Assembly: GCA_028823415.1 (NCBI GenBank) | Contig: JAPKBL010000010.1 | Coordinates: 1 to 64,000 of the forward strand | Origin: Mariniblastus sp. | GTDB lineage: Bacteria; Planctomycetota; Planctomycetia; Pirellulales; Pirellulaceae | Direction: 5' to 3' | Length of the DNA stretch: 64,000 bases | Shown: one piece after another, positions 8,079-18,462 of the stretch | Numbering within the stretch: the first letter of the stretch is position 1 | How the letters are laid out: every line of letters begins with the position of its first letter | Made by a program: the position numbers and the translations under genes | Notes under the pieces: generated by a model | What the model was told of the DNA's origin: nothing | Database searches by the model: none | Seen by the model: the letters and a program-made list of their open reading frames with translations, nothing else

Positions 8079-8424
8079 TCTGCGTCGCTCTTAAAGAGCA
8101 CCCATCTCGGTCAAGGAGTCAAAAAACTGCAAGCACCGAGTATATCTCAAGAAATTCGAAAATACACAGACTCACTCCCCAATTTTAAAATAACTGGACC
8201 CCCGCTAATAGGCTCAAGCTTTTGGTTTCTGAAGAATCACGAACGTTAAACTGGCTTAACTCCAACAAATCCGTCAACATCGTCAAACTTTGGCTCCGCA
8301 CCAATGTCCCTCGCTAGCGAATTAATTCGCCTCAGCGGACAAAATTGATCTGTTTTTTTGACGCGAAAAAGCCTATTTACGGCCACGTTTCTATTGTGTG
8401 ACGAATTTTCGCGACGAGAAAATA
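8079..8424. other. Intergenic region, divergent
   Basis: A 346-bp gap between two divergent genes. No open frame with a start and coding bias, no RNA gene and no strong promoter pair is visible. It presumably holds both promoters. A T-run lies near 8350-8358. Confidence 0.4.
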
Positions 8425-8898
8425 ATGACTGATATCGCCAGGCCTAGCCTGCTGTTGATTACTTGTTTAGCCATCTCACTGACCATGCCAATGGGCTGTT
8501 TCGGTGACGACTTTCTCCCAGAATCTTTCACCAACACCCAGTTCGCAGAGTATGAGCGCAAGCTTAACGCGCTGCTGAAAACTCGCGCCGATGAAGAAAA
8601 GAAATTTGTAAATCAGATCGTAATGCAGGTGAAACTAGGGAAAATACCATCCAGGTTGGTCAGCACCAGCTACCAGTGGGGGCGGACGAAGCGACCCAAC
8701 ACCAACTATCCATTTATCTATTTCGAAAAAGTAATCCGCATCCAGGCAAAGGCGATGAAACTCGAAAAAGAAATTCCAGCCTTTGACTATTCCATCTATA
8801 AATCGGATGGCCAGTCGAAATCTGGATCGAAATCCGCCGCGAACCAGGACGCGACCACAAAGCGTTCTCTGTTCAAACTACGCCCCAACAATCGCTAG
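8425..8898 (+). CDS. Small secreted protein, unknown function
   Basis: A 157-residue protein. ATG at 8425 gives a clean signal peptide (TDIARPSLLLITCLAISLT, cleavage probably near the CFGDD segment); a GTG at 8398 would add nine residues. The mature part is lysine-rich and predicted helical (EYERKLNALLKTRADEEKKF) and ends in a serine/lysine-rich tail. A cysteine near the cleavage site could be a lipobox but the preceding residues (MPMGC) are not ideal. No family recognised. Confidence 0.6.
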   Translation: MTDIARPSLLLITCLAISLTMPMGCFGDDFLPESFTNTQFAEYERKLNALLKTRADEEKKFVNQIVMQVKLGKIPSRLVSTSYQWGRTKRPNTNYPFIYFEKVIRIQAKAMKLEKEIPAFDYSIYKSDGQSKSGSKSAANQDATTKRSLFKLRPNNR

Positions 8899-9076
8899 CG
8901 GAACCGCTGCGAATGCCCCTGACCAGCCAAAAACCACCAAGATAGGAAGGCAGGGCCAACCTGATAAAACGGGTTGTTCTTTCGGGCAGTGATAATAGTA
9001 CTTATTATTCCATAGGTTCAGGCCGATCCCATTTTGCAGATACCATAACTGCGCCGGAATAGGTTTGGAGGCTCCC

Positions 9077-10045
9077 GTGAGGAAGTTAACGTTTTTTGCA
9101 TCGCTCGTCGTTTTTTTAGCGAACGCCACTTTTGTACTTCAGGCGAACGCACAATCGCCCATGAGTGTGGCGAAGGACTCGCGTTGGACAGTTGAGTTTG
9201 GTGCCAAGGCCTATGATCGCCCAGGAGATGATTTGGCATTGCCATTGATTACCGACTCGATCACGCTCGCTCCGCTGTTCGACTCAACGCAAGCATCCGA
9301 TTTAGGAAACACGGTCGGTGCTGAGGTCAAATTCGGATTCGTCACTCCACGCGGCAAAGAATTGGAAATTCGATCCATTCTCGCCAGTTGGGACCAGGCT
9401 TATGAAATTGAAGGTGACAATTTACAGTCGCCGTTCTTTCCATCTCCCGATTTGGCGCCGACGACCGTAAACTACGATTACGAATCGGACTATTTCAGCT
9501 TCGAAATCATGAAACGGCGAAACATCTCGCCGGGCCTCACCCTAATGTTCGGGCCACGTTTCGTCTCAACAAGGGATCGCGTCAAAGTTGCTGGATCGAT
9601 CTCAATTGATCCCGGTGATGGAACCACGGTCGATTTCACCCAAACCCAGACAACTGAAGCGACTAACGCGTTGATCGGTCTTCAGACCGGCCTTGAGTTA
9701 AACGTCCCGATGAACCGCTACTTTTACTTCAACAGCTTCATCCGAGCGGGTGGCTACATGAATCCAACCGAAGTCACGACATCGGTGTCGGATACAGTCT
9801 CGACCGTATCGACGAAGTCAAGCCAGACCAAGTCGACTGGATCGTTCCTCGGTGAAGTCGGTGGTCGCCTCTACGTCGACATCGTTCCCAACTCCGTCTC
9901 TACTTACGTTGGTTACGAAGCGACCTGGATTGATGGGCTTGCCTTAGCTCCCGCTCAATTAATCACAACCGGTTCGACCGGAATTCAAACAGGCAACACG
10001 CCGTTCTTCCACGCAATCGCTTTCGGATTGAACTTCAACTATTAG
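9077..10045 (+). CDS. Outer-membrane beta-barrel-like protein
   Basis: About 322 residues. GTG at 9077 is preferred: GGAG at 9067-9070 lies upstream and the protein starts with a typical signal peptide (RKLTFFASLVVFLANATFV, cut near ANAQS). A TTG at 9065 is the alternative. The mature sequence alternates polar and hydrophobic residues with many aromatic positions (YDYESDYFSFEIMKRR, YFYFNSFIRAGGYM) and ends in Phe-Asn-Tyr, as in outer-membrane barrels. The precise role is unknown. A strong terminator follows. Confidence 0.7.
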   Translation: MRKLTFFASLVVFLANATFVLQANAQSPMSVAKDSRWTVEFGAKAYDRPGDDLALPLITDSITLAPLFDSTQASDLGNTVGAEVKFGFVTPRGKELEIRSILASWDQAYEIEGDNLQSPFFPSPDLAPTTVNYDYESDYFSFEIMKRRNISPGLTLMFGPRFVSTRDRVKVAGSISIDPGDGTTVDFTQTQTTEATNALIGLQTGLELNVPMNRYFYFNSFIRAGGYMNPTEVTTSVSDTVSTVSTKSSQTKSTGSFLGEVGGRLYVDIVPNSVSTYVGYEATWIDGLALAPAQLITTGSTGIQTGNTPFFHAIAFGLNFNY

Positions 10046-10100
10046 AAAGACAATCTTCCGGATCTTCGGAAAGTGATCCTACCAAGCGAATATGAAAATT

Positions 10101-10133
10101 AAAAAAGGGAACCCATCTGGGTTCCCTTTTTTT
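10101..10133. terminator. Bidirectional intrinsic terminator
   Basis: A-run, GGGAACCC, loop ATCT, GGGTTCCC and T-run. It serves the barrel gene on the plus strand and has an A-run on the left that would act as T-run for minus-strand transcripts. Confidence 0.9.
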
Positions 10134-10246
10134 GTGATTCCAGCGGCTCAAGTAAATCGTCGGAGTTGAAAAGGCTAAGTTGCAAAGGCGCACTACGCCA
10201 AATCCGTGTCGATCATTTTTCTGAGCGGAATAGCAACCGTCAAAAT

Positions 10247-10283
10247 AAAAACCGGCTTCCTACATTCGGAGGAAGCCGGTTTC
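10247..10283 (-). terminator. Intrinsic terminator of the metalloprotease gene
   Basis: Arms AACCGGCTTCC and GGAAGCCGGTT around a 10-base loop, with TTTTATTTTG following on the minus strand. It lies about 35 bp after the stop of the metzincin gene. Confidence 0.85.
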
Positions 10284-10318
10284 CAATTATTTAACTAATC
10301 CAACAAGTGAAACTTGGA

Positions 10319-13171
10319 TTACTTGGTGTTAATGACGTACTGAGCACCCAACCACTTATTAACCCGAGTTTGGGCATCAACGAGGTGGGCTTTCGTGTAA
10401 GCATCGTAGTTGTCGCTTTCGAGCGACTTCTCAAGCCTCTCAGAAAGTTCCACAAGCTGCAGCGAAGCCAGATTAGCAATCGGTTTCATCGCTGCACTAC
10501 CACCACGCTTCTCGGCGCCCAAGTCGAACAATCGTTGCATGTGTTCGGTCTGAAGGTTCCTTCGAAGACTGGAGATCGCAGGATTTCTTTCCGTGAATTT
10601 CCCTTTGGGGGCTTCATCCAATTCCGACCAAATCGCCACCGAAACCTTATTCAAGATCTCGTTGAGAGTGATCGCATCCTGATCGGATGGAATACGGAAT
10701 TCGTTGTCATAGACCCGACGCAATGTCGTCGGATTCATCAACTGTGACAACACGGCTGCCTGGACGCCCATCACACGATCGTGAACGGGCCAAGCCGGCT
10801 CGTTGGTCATTCGTGAAAGAAATCCTCCAAAGTAGTCGGTCGTCATGTGAGCCAATAACTCAGGTGTAAGCCCATAACACTCGTCATAGAATGTGTTTGA
10901 GATGACAAAATCCAATGCGGCACGTTGCCGCTCAACTTCGACGACGACGATTGGCTTGCGCGCGTTAGGATCGCCTTTTTTGTCGCGGTTCACATAGGTT
11001 CCGCCGAGCCAATTCGACATCATTGAATTTGCTTTGGTCTGCAGACCCAGGGTCATCAAATAGCCTTTGCGAGCTTTGGCCCATGCGTCACCGTCTTTGA
11101 CAAAATTCTCAAGAATCTTTTCTCGATGCATTTTCGCCAAAGCGACCTGGTCTTGTGCAAATTTCAGTGGATCTTTCGCAAAATCATAGCGACGCGCTAA
11201 CGGATCCGGTCCATACGTATCTTCATCGGTGCAAAATGCGAGCTCTGGTTCCGCGACTCGCGAAAGAATCTTTTTCAGTTTCTTTTCATCGAGTGTGTAA
11301 CCGTACTCAATCGCCCACATGTCGTAAGGACCGACACCGATCATCGCGTAGTCACCCTGTACCGAACCATTTTCAACTCGAAAATTGGTCGGCAGGTAAT
11401 CCATCACGCTTCCAGCGAGCGGCTTTTTCCCTTTGAACTCTTCGCTGTTCATCTGCTCCAACTTATAAACGCTAGATGCTTTAAAGTTGTGACGTAAGCC
11501 AAGGGTGTGCCCGACTTCGTGGGACACAAGGTCAGCAAGGAGAGGACCAATAAAAGACTCAGGCATACCGTCTAGCATTTGCTCTTTGTCTTCCTCCGCT
11601 TCCTCTTTGGTTTCCTCGTCGCCCTCTTTTTTCTTCTCTTCTTTTTCGTCGTCGAGCTGAGCCCGCATCATGGCAATTGTCATTCTCATCAAACCGACAT
11701 CAAAACCTCGGCCCTCGGCCGCCATGCAGGCACCGTTGACTTGACTTTGCCGGCCGGCAATGCCGTCCATCGGCTCGTCGCCCATCAGTCGCGTCTTCAG
11801 TTCCCACTGAGTTTTCGACTGGGTCGCCGTTTTCGCCTGGTGAGCTAACTGCTGACGAATAAAATCTCTCTCTGAAGGATCTGCCATCCGAATCCGTGGA
11901 TCCCATTCAGGATGCTTTTCGAACCAAGCCAGCGTTTCAGGAGTCATTCCGTCCATTACGATTTTTGGCATCAATTCAGAGAACTGATCTTCAAACACCC
12001 GGATCCAACCGTCCGTCAGAACGATATCCGCGTCCAAAATTTCACCTGTCAAAGGATTTGCGCGGCTGGGGCCGATCGCGGTGCTGACATTATTATTGAG
12101 CCATCTGACGAAGTTGTAGCGAACGTCTTCCGGATCGAGATCAATGTGCTGCTTGGTCGTCTTGTCCTGCTGTCGAACTTCAATCGCATCTATAATGCCA
12201 ATCTGCTCGAACGCTTTATTCCAGTTCAAAATACCCTTACGAACCCATCGACGATAACGAACAGGTGTTGTGTGCTCGATGTAAAATACGATCGGTTGTT
12301 TCGGCGGACTGAGCTTTAATTTTGGATCTCGTTTCTCGAGATGCCAGCGGTTGACGTATCGGACCTCCGTATCATCTCCCTCGTACTTGCCGTAATCGCT
12401 GTAAGTGGTAGTAAAGTAACCGATTCTCTGATCAGCCATTCTCGGTTTGTAAGTCGGCGTACCCTGGATCTTACTGATCGAATAATGAAGCGTTTTCAAG
12501 TTACCGTTAGACATCGGAACTTCAAAAGCCACCTCAATATTGCTTGGGAACGACTTTGCATTTTTGATGGTCAAAAGAGACGACTGAGGCGAAACACTCG
12601 AGCCGAAGAAAACACGGGCGTTTCCGACGAGAAGCGCATCGAGGTCAATGACCGGGCCCCCGCCTTTGACCATCGTCAAAATTGGCAGACTGAGAAGGAC
12701 TTTGTCGGTAAACAGACGATCAACCGATGATTTTGACTCCTCATCCGAACCCTTAATCGAAAGATTTTCTTGGATTAACGCAATCTTCTTTCCGTACTGT
12801 TTCCAGTAAACGTAAAAAGCGTCCGATTGTAAACCGGCAAAAACTTCTCCGCCGGCAATAGTCGGCGCAATGAAATGCCTCGTTTTCGGACTGGCAAAAT
12901 CTTTCGGGAGTTGAGCCAGCATGTTTCCATTTTTGGGATTTTTCCAAAGTTTGAAAAACGCGGTCGTTCCGTCCTGCACCTTAATTTCGGTATACCCCTC
13001 GGTGATTTTCTCGAGTGGGGGGAAGTCCGGTTTGGTCGGTGGTTTGGTAACGGTTGTGGTTACTGGTTTAGGCTGGATAGCAGGTACCTGAGCGAATGAA
13101 TCCTCGTTCACCGCAAAATTTGCGACGAAGATGGTACATACCGCCAGGCTCCAAAAACGGAAGAGTTGCAT
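10319..13171 (-). CDS. Secreted zinc metalloprotease (metzincin, DUF5117-like)
   Basis: A 950-residue protein with a signal peptide (about 1-27, ending SFAQ). The zinc site is a full metzincin motif HEVGHTLGLRH (H551, H555, H561 ligands; E552 catalytic), with a Met-turn SVMDY at about 588-592. This matches planctomycete and bacteroidete zinc-dependent metalloproteases that carry DUF5117/DUF4953-type regions. Directly before the active site is a 24-residue acidic/lysine insert (about 507-530, EKEEKKKEGDEETKEEAEED) that looks like a solvent-exposed loop. It probably acts outside the cytoplasm on proteins; substrates are unknown. It stands alone, closed by its own terminator. Confidence 0.88.
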   Translation of the reverse strand: MQLFRFWSLAVCTIFVANFAVNEDSFAQVPAIQPKPVTTTVTKPPTKPDFPPLEKITEGYTEIKVQDGTTAFFKLWKNPKNGNMLAQLPKDFASPKTRHFIAPTIAGGEVFAGLQSDAFYVYWKQYGKKIALIQENLSIKGSDEESKSSVDRLFTDKVLLSLPILTMVKGGGPVIDLDALLVGNARVFFGSSVSPQSSLLTIKNAKSFPSNIEVAFEVPMSNGNLKTLHYSISKIQGTPTYKPRMADQRIGYFTTTYSDYGKYEGDDTEVRYVNRWHLEKRDPKLKLSPPKQPIVFYIEHTTPVRYRRWVRKGILNWNKAFEQIGIIDAIEVRQQDKTTKQHIDLDPEDVRYNFVRWLNNNVSTAIGPSRANPLTGEILDADIVLTDGWIRVFEDQFSELMPKIVMDGMTPETLAWFEKHPEWDPRIRMADPSERDFIRQQLAHQAKTATQSKTQWELKTRLMGDEPMDGIAGRQSQVNGACMAAEGRGFDVGLMRMTIAMMRAQLDDEKEEKKKEGDEETKEEAEEDKEQMLDGMPESFIGPLLADLVSHEVGHTLGLRHNFKASSVYKLEQMNSEEFKGKKPLAGSVMDYLPTNFRVENGSVQGDYAMIGVGPYDMWAIEYGYTLDEKKLKKILSRVAEPELAFCTDEDTYGPDPLARRYDFAKDPLKFAQDQVALAKMHREKILENFVKDGDAWAKARKGYLMTLGLQTKANSMMSNWLGGTYVNRDKKGDPNARKPIVVVEVERQRAALDFVISNTFYDECYGLTPELLAHMTTDYFGGFLSRMTNEPAWPVHDRVMGVQAAVLSQLMNPTTLRRVYDNEFRIPSDQDAITLNEILNKVSVAIWSELDEAPKGKFTERNPAISSLRRNLQTEHMQRLFDLGAEKRGGSAAMKPIANLASLQLVELSERLEKSLESDNYDAYTKAHLVDAQTRVNKWLGAQYVINTK

Positions 13172-13989
13172 GAAGTTACTCCTGATGACTTGGGGCGTTT
13201 TGAAATAGTTAATTTTAAGATGTCAGTTGAGGCGATGAACGCGTTCAGTCACCGCAGTCGATGATTGTATTCAACCTGTGAGTTTGTTGAATGCCATCGG
13301 ATAACTCAAAGTAATCGATGACGGAGTGAACGAATTACTCTCCTTCAGGGCGAGCAACATCTTCTAATACGTCCATACGCGTTCGGCAACGATTATGTTT
13401 CGATTATATAGGATAGGTCAGTAATCTAATGTTGCCGATTCATCTACCGAGTTGATCCCACTTATCGTTGTTTGTGGATGCCATATTAGCTTAATACAAA
13501 TCGTGTGCACGACTAATAAAAGGGGAAATACCGTTAAAAAGGGCATCGAAGGCATTCACCCGCCACCCCTTCTGTTGCTTGCCCTTTCGCTAAGGAACAG
13601 ACCGAAGATCGCTTGAAAGACCTCAAGCATTTGAAAAAACGTCCATTCCCAAGTCCATCCTGGTTGCGTTGAAAACCTCGTCGCATCATTCTCAAACTGC
13701 TATAATCTGCAATTCACTACTAGACCTCAATTCGAAACCTACACGAACCACGATGTGGGCAAGACATTAAGCTAGAAAATTGTTAGTTATCTTACGTTCT
13801 TTTGAAACCAATCAGACAGTCGGAGTGTACATACGATGAGGCGTTGCGCCTTCAGACAACCAAGCTTGCAACACTTTGGTATCTTAGAACGTTAGTCAAG
13901 TCGCGTTTCCTAAATGAGATTGATTTAGTTTTGGGAGCCGGCAAAATTCTGGAACTCAATTTTACATTCCACTCACGATGAAATAACAA
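13172..13989. promoter_or_regulatory. Long divergent intergenic region
   Basis: An 818-bp gap with no supported gene. On the plus strand TGCTATAAT at 13698-13706 is an extended -10 box, about 285 bp before the giant vWA gene; no good -35 is at the right distance, as is usual for extended -10 promoters. The rest shows no repeats, hairpins with T-runs or RNA genes that I can support. Confidence 0.35.
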
Positions 13990-16900
13990 ATGCCTCTTGG
14001 ATTTGAAATCGGATTTGACCGTCCTTGGTTTTTACTACTGCTCATTATCATCCCCGTGATGTGGGCCTTGAGTTACAACAGTCTCGCCGGCCTTGGCAGA
14101 GGGCGGTGCATTCTCGCTTTGGCTTTTCGTTCACTCGTCGTCGGATTATTAGTATTGGCGATCGCCGATGCTAAATGGCAGCGTTCAACCGATCGTTTAA
14201 CTGTTCTTTACCTGCTGGACCAAAGCGAGAGTATTTCCGTGGCCAAACGGAAGCTGATGCTTGACTTCGCCTACCATGCAGTCAAAGAGCAGCGCCGAGA
14301 TCAAAAGCAGGACAAGGCCGGCGTCATCATTTTCGGCGGAAATGCGAAAATCGAATCGGCTCCGTATGACGGAGAAATCCCATCCATTGGAAAAATCGAG
14401 TCCAATATCGGACTGAAAACCGGGGCGACGAACTTAGCCTCTGCACTAAAACTGGCGAAAGCGTCTTTTCCAGAGGATACCGCCCGCCGTGTTGTTATTA
14501 TTTCCGATGGGAATCAAAACACCGGCGATGCAATCCGGGTTGCGCAGCAAATGGCCGATGATGGCATTGGTATCGACGTCGTTCCTGTTGAGCTGTTTCC
14601 AGGAGCCGAGGTATCCGTTGAAAAAGTAGTCATTCCAATGGACATTCGGAAGGGCCAAAAATTTGACACCCGCGTTATCATCAACAATGAAGCGCCCAAC
14701 GGCGAAACAGTTTCCGGAAAGCTTAGGCTGACGAGAAAAACAGCCCAAAATGAAGAACTGGTTGACGAGCAGAACATCACGCTTGAACCGGGCAAGACCA
14801 TCGTCGGGTTTACATCGCAATTGGACAGGTCAGCGGTCTATACCACCGAGGCCGTATTCGTTCCTGATCAAGGTCAGAATGATTCAATCTCTCAAAACAA
14901 TTCAGCCTCGGCGTTCACTCAAGTTCGCGGTAAGGGGAAAGTTCTCCTCATCGAAGACGCTTTCCATACAGGTGAATTCATCCATCTTGTAGAACGACTT
15001 CAACTAAATGCGATCGAAGTCGATGTCATTCAATCCGATAACTTATTCACTACACCCGCTGAATTACTCCAATACGATTCTATCATCCTTGGCAATATAC
15101 CCCGTGCCGCCAGCAATGAAGACGCGAATTCAGAAATCGAATCTTTCAGCGACGCACAAATTCAAATGTTGGTCGACAACTGCGAGCATATGGGTTGCGG
15201 AATTGTCATGCTAGGCGGGGATCGCTCCTTTGGTGCAGGCGGTTGGTCGAACACGCCGCTGGAAGAAGCAATGCCGGTTGATTTTCAGATCAAGAATGAC
15301 AAAGTCTCCGCGGTCGGCGCGTTGGCTTTGATGATGCACGCTTCCGAAATGGCCAACGGAAATTACTGGCAGGTAAAAATTGGCGAAGAAGCCATCAAAG
15401 TCCTCGGCCCAATGGACTACTGCGGCGTTATCGACTGGAGCGATTATGGCGGCAACCCAAGATGGCTTTGGAAAATGCCATCGGGCGTGGATCGCATTTT
15501 CTCGAATCGCAACAATATGCTGAAGTTAATCAATAAGATGCAACCCGGTGACATGCCCGATTTCAACGCACCGATGAAAGTAATGCTCAGTGGGCTAAAA
15601 AAAGTCAATGCGTCTATGAAACACGTGATCATCATTAGCGATGGCGATCCAACACCTCCAACCGCGGCGCTCCTAAGCCAATTCGTAGCCGCGAAAATTA
15701 AGATCACGACGGTAGCCGTCGGGACGCATGGCGCGGCGGGAAGTAGCCCACTTCAAAAGATCGCCAACCAAACCGGTGGGAAATATTATGTTGTCAAAAA
15801 CCCCAAAGCCCTTCCAAAAATTTATCAACGCGAAGCCCGACGCGTTGCCAAACCGGTCATTAAAGAATCCGAGACTGGAATGCGTGTGGTCGGAGTATCG
15901 GGAACGAGCGATCACGAAATCATTCGTGGAATTGACGTAAGCAAATTACCACCGTTCCTCGGTTATGTGATGACCACGCGAAAGAAAAGCAACCTCGTAG
16001 ATCAACTCGCACTCTCGAACGACCCCGCCAATGATGGTGGTGAAAATTCGACACTACTGGCAGCATGGCGATATGGCAATGGACGCACCGTCGCCTTCAC
16101 CAGCGACGCCGGCAAGAAGTGGACCAGCAATTGGTTCAACACCGAAGTTTACGACAAATTTTTTGTACAAATGGTACGGCATTCGATGCGTCCAATTACC
16201 GAGGACGCAAATTTCTCTGTGTCTTCTGAATTAAAAAATGGCGTGGCCAGAATTGTTGTCACCGCGCTGGATGAGAATGACGAATTAATCAACTTTTTGA
16301 ATCTCACCGGAAACGGAATTAGAAACTCACCTGACACCGCAGAAACCGAAACAGTCAACCTTGAGTTCAATCAAGTGGGTCCTGGTCGCTACGTCGCCGA
16401 ACATCCGGTAGAGGGAACGGGGAATCTTCTTTACACCATTTTCCCCGGAGATGGATACGAACGCCTTAACGCTGGAATTAACGTTCCTTACTCAACTGAA
16501 TTTTCGGATCGACAAGCAAACCTGCCGCTCTTGGAGACGCTCAGCCAAATGACACCGCGCGGCGGCAAACAAGGGGTCACGCTTGAGCCTTTACTCGAAC
16601 CGAGGCCTGAGTGGTTCAACTCAGGAGAGCTAAATTTGCAGGGTCAAACCGCACTGATCGAATCGCTCACGACCAATACCTTCCGCCCAACTCTCTCCGC
16701 CGCGATTGGAATACAGGACATCTGGCCCTGGCTTTTGGTTCTCTGCGGAACAGCATTCTTCTCGGATGTATTCGTTCGACGTGTATCGGCTTCGCCTTTG
16801 GCGATCATCAGTTGCTTTGCCGTCGTCTTTTCAGCATTTGGCCTAATCGCCCTTGCGGTCCCCACCATCGTCGAAAGTGGATTCAAGGTTGAAATGCCGG

Positions 16901-17328
16901 TCGTCGACTGGTGGACAATTGCCGGAGTCATCGCACTATTATCGGTCTATTTCGCATTTTACCTATCGTTTTTTGTAACGTCGGATTGGTTTACCGAGCG
17001 GTTCGAGTCAGTCAGGCAAAAGCTTTTTCGACGTGGCAATGAGACGGTTGTGGCAAGCATCGACCGGTTAAAAAGTAGAAAAGCAGAGATCGAAAAAGGA
17101 ATTGAATCGCGAAGAGCGACGACAAAATTTATGCCCGAAAATGACGTAGCCACCAGCGGTAGTAAAAAGCTGGAAGATATCATTGCCAGCGAAATCGACA
17201 AGACACCCGCGATGCCTCCAAAAATCAAACGAGACAATCTCGATGATGACAAATTGGATACCTACACCTCGCGTCTGCTCGATGCGAAACGAAAAGTAAA
17301 ACACCAACAACGAAAATTCGACGATTGA
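13990..17328 (+). CDS. Giant membrane vWA protein with glutamine-amidotransferase-like domain
   Basis: A 1112-residue protein. Two membrane segments lie at the N-terminus (about 12-30 and 40-60), then a vWA domain with MIDAS motif DQSES (77-81). A class-I-glutamine-amidotransferase-like segment (GCGIVMLGGDRSFGAGG) follows, interleaved with a second vWA-like part (KHVIIISDGDP, about 540-620), a further beta-rich region, membrane segments at about 910-1000 and a basic cytoplasmic tail. This fits large planctomycete vWA/GATase-like proteins. It heads a cluster with MoxR, DUF58 and another vWA gene, so it probably works as a periplasmic arm of a MoxR-dependent assembly. No ATG-proximal Shine-Dalgarno is evident. 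Confidence 0.85.
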   Translation: MPLGFEIGFDRPWFLLLLIIIPVMWALSYNSLAGLGRGRCILALAFRSLVVGLLVLAIADAKWQRSTDRLTVLYLLDQSESISVAKRKLMLDFAYHAVKEQRRDQKQDKAGVIIFGGNAKIESAPYDGEIPSIGKIESNIGLKTGATNLASALKLAKASFPEDTARRVVIISDGNQNTGDAIRVAQQMADDGIGIDVVPVELFPGAEVSVEKVVIPMDIRKGQKFDTRVIINNEAPNGETVSGKLRLTRKTAQNEELVDEQNITLEPGKTIVGFTSQLDRSAVYTTEAVFVPDQGQNDSISQNNSASAFTQVRGKGKVLLIEDAFHTGEFIHLVERLQLNAIEVDVIQSDNLFTTPAELLQYDSIILGNIPRAASNEDANSEIESFSDAQIQMLVDNCEHMGCGIVMLGGDRSFGAGGWSNTPLEEAMPVDFQIKNDKVSAVGALALMMHASEMANGNYWQVKIGEEAIKVLGPMDYCGVIDWSDYGGNPRWLWKMPSGVDRIFSNRNNMLKLINKMQPGDMPDFNAPMKVMLSGLKKVNASMKHVIIISDGDPTPPTAALLSQFVAAKIKITTVAVGTHGAAGSSPLQKIANQTGGKYYVVKNPKALPKIYQREARRVAKPVIKESETGMRVVGVSGTSDHEIIRGIDVSKLPPFLGYVMTTRKKSNLVDQLALSNDPANDGGENSTLLAAWRYGNGRTVAFTSDAGKKWTSNWFNTEVYDKFFVQMVRHSMRPITEDANFSVSSELKNGVARIVVTALDENDELINFLNLTGNGIRNSPDTAETETVNLEFNQVGPGRYVAEHPVEGTGNLLYTIFPGDGYERLNAGINVPYSTEFSDRQANLPLLETLSQMTPRGGKQGVTLEPLLEPRPEWFNSGELNLQGQTALIESLTTNTFRPTLSAAIGIQDIWPWLLVLCGTAFFSDVFVRRVSASPLAIISCFAVVFSAFGLIALAVPTIVESGFKVEMPVVDWWTIAGVIALLSVYFAFYLSFFVTSDWFTERFESVRQKLFRRGNETVVASIDRLKSRKAEIEKGIESRRATTKFMPENDVATSGSKKLEDIIASEIDKTPAMPPKIKRDNLDDDKLDTYTSRLLDAKRKVKHQQRKFDD

Positions 17329-17413
17329 ATTTCAATCCAACGCGTTCGCCAAGCGTATTGTTAACACTCCAATCAAGACATTTTAAATTTAGCTCTCAGG
17401 AAATCTGAAACCC

Positions 17414-18418
17414 ATGAACGACGAATTGCAATTCCAGGATCAGGCCGATAAATTCCGCGAACGCTACCAGCAAATCAAAGATGAAATCGGTAAAGTAATC
17501 GTCGGACATGACGAGATCGTTCACGGTGTCTTGACCTGCATGATGATTGGTGGGCACTGCCTGCTCGAAGGTGCGCCGGGCTTGGGGAAAACGTTATTAG
17601 TTTCCACGCTTTCGAAAGCACTTAATCTTCAATCCAATCGCATTCAGTTTACCCCGGATCTCATGCCGGCTGATATTTTGGGCACCAACATGGTGGTCGA
17701 AACCCCCGAAGGCGGACGGGAATTCCAATTCCAAAAGGGACCGATTTTCACTCAGATCTGTCTTGCCGATGAAATCAATCGCGCAACGCCGAAAACACAA
17801 TCGGCCATGCTCGAGACCATGCAGGAAGGGACCGTTACCGTTGCCGGAAATCGGTACGTCCTCGACCAGCCGTTCTTTGTGCTGGCGACTCAAAACCCGA
17901 TCGAACAGGAGGGGACGTACCCACTTCCCGAAGCTCAGTTAGATCGTTTTTTGTTTAAGTTAGTCGTGGGGTATTCCAACCGCGAAGAACTTGCCACCAT
18001 TCTGGATCGAACGACAAAAGGCATTTCAATCACTCCCGACACGATCATGGATGGCCGAGAGATTCTTGAGTGGCAGCAACTGGTCCGCAAGGTGATTCTT
18101 GCTGACCATCTTCAGGACTACATTGTCCGCTTGAACCTAGCCACGCACCCAGAAGGCGAATTTGCCCCCAAGGTGACCAACGATTACCTTCGCTGGGGTG
18201 CCAGTCCCCGCGGTGCACAAACCGTCGCCTTAGCATCGAAGGTAAGAGCTTTGTTGGCGGGCCGTTTCAATGTCAGTTTTGAGGATATTCGCCGCACCTA
18301 TTTACCCGCGATGCGACATCGAGTTGTTCCGAATTTCGAGGCGCAGGCTGAGGGGATCACGTCGGATCAAGTGCTTTTAGAAATCCTCGATGAGGTTCCA
18401 CAAAAGATTGACGACTAG
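17414..18418 (+). CDS. MoxR-family AAA+ ATPase (first copy)
   Basis: A 334-residue AAA+ ATPase of the MoxR type. Walker A is GAPGLGKT (about 50-57), Walker B and its extension LADEINRATPKTQSAMLETMQE, sensor 1 ATQNPIEQEGTYPLPEAQLDRF. MoxR proteins act as chaperone-like ATPases that work with vWA proteins. It lies between a giant vWA gene and a DUF58 gene, 85 bp and 44 bp from them, in one apparent operon. Spelled-out function (which partner it remodels) is unknown. Confidence 0.95.
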   Translation: MNDELQFQDQADKFRERYQQIKDEIGKVIVGHDEIVHGVLTCMMIGGHCLLEGAPGLGKTLLVSTLSKALNLQSNRIQFTPDLMPADILGTNMVVETPEGGREFQFQKGPIFTQICLADEINRATPKTQSAMLETMQEGTVTVAGNRYVLDQPFFVLATQNPIEQEGTYPLPEAQLDRFLFKLVVGYSNREELATILDRTTKGISITPDTIMDGREILEWQQLVRKVILADHLQDYIVRLNLATHPEGEFAPKVTNDYLRWGASPRGAQTVALASKVRALLAGRFNVSFEDIRRTYLPAMRHRVVPNFEAQAEGITSDQVLLEILDEVPQKIDD

Positions 18419-18462
18419 CCTCGATTTGGAATTACTCTTCGCACCTACATCATCGGAACACC

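Noticed and set aside
10319-13171. Metalloprotease with frameshift near the acidic run
   Set aside because: The frame stays open and the zinc site and Met-turn follow in phase, so the run is a genuine insert.
13172-13989. RNA gene in the long gap
   Set aside because: No tRNA-like fold, conserved boxes or terminator pattern can be supported by eye.
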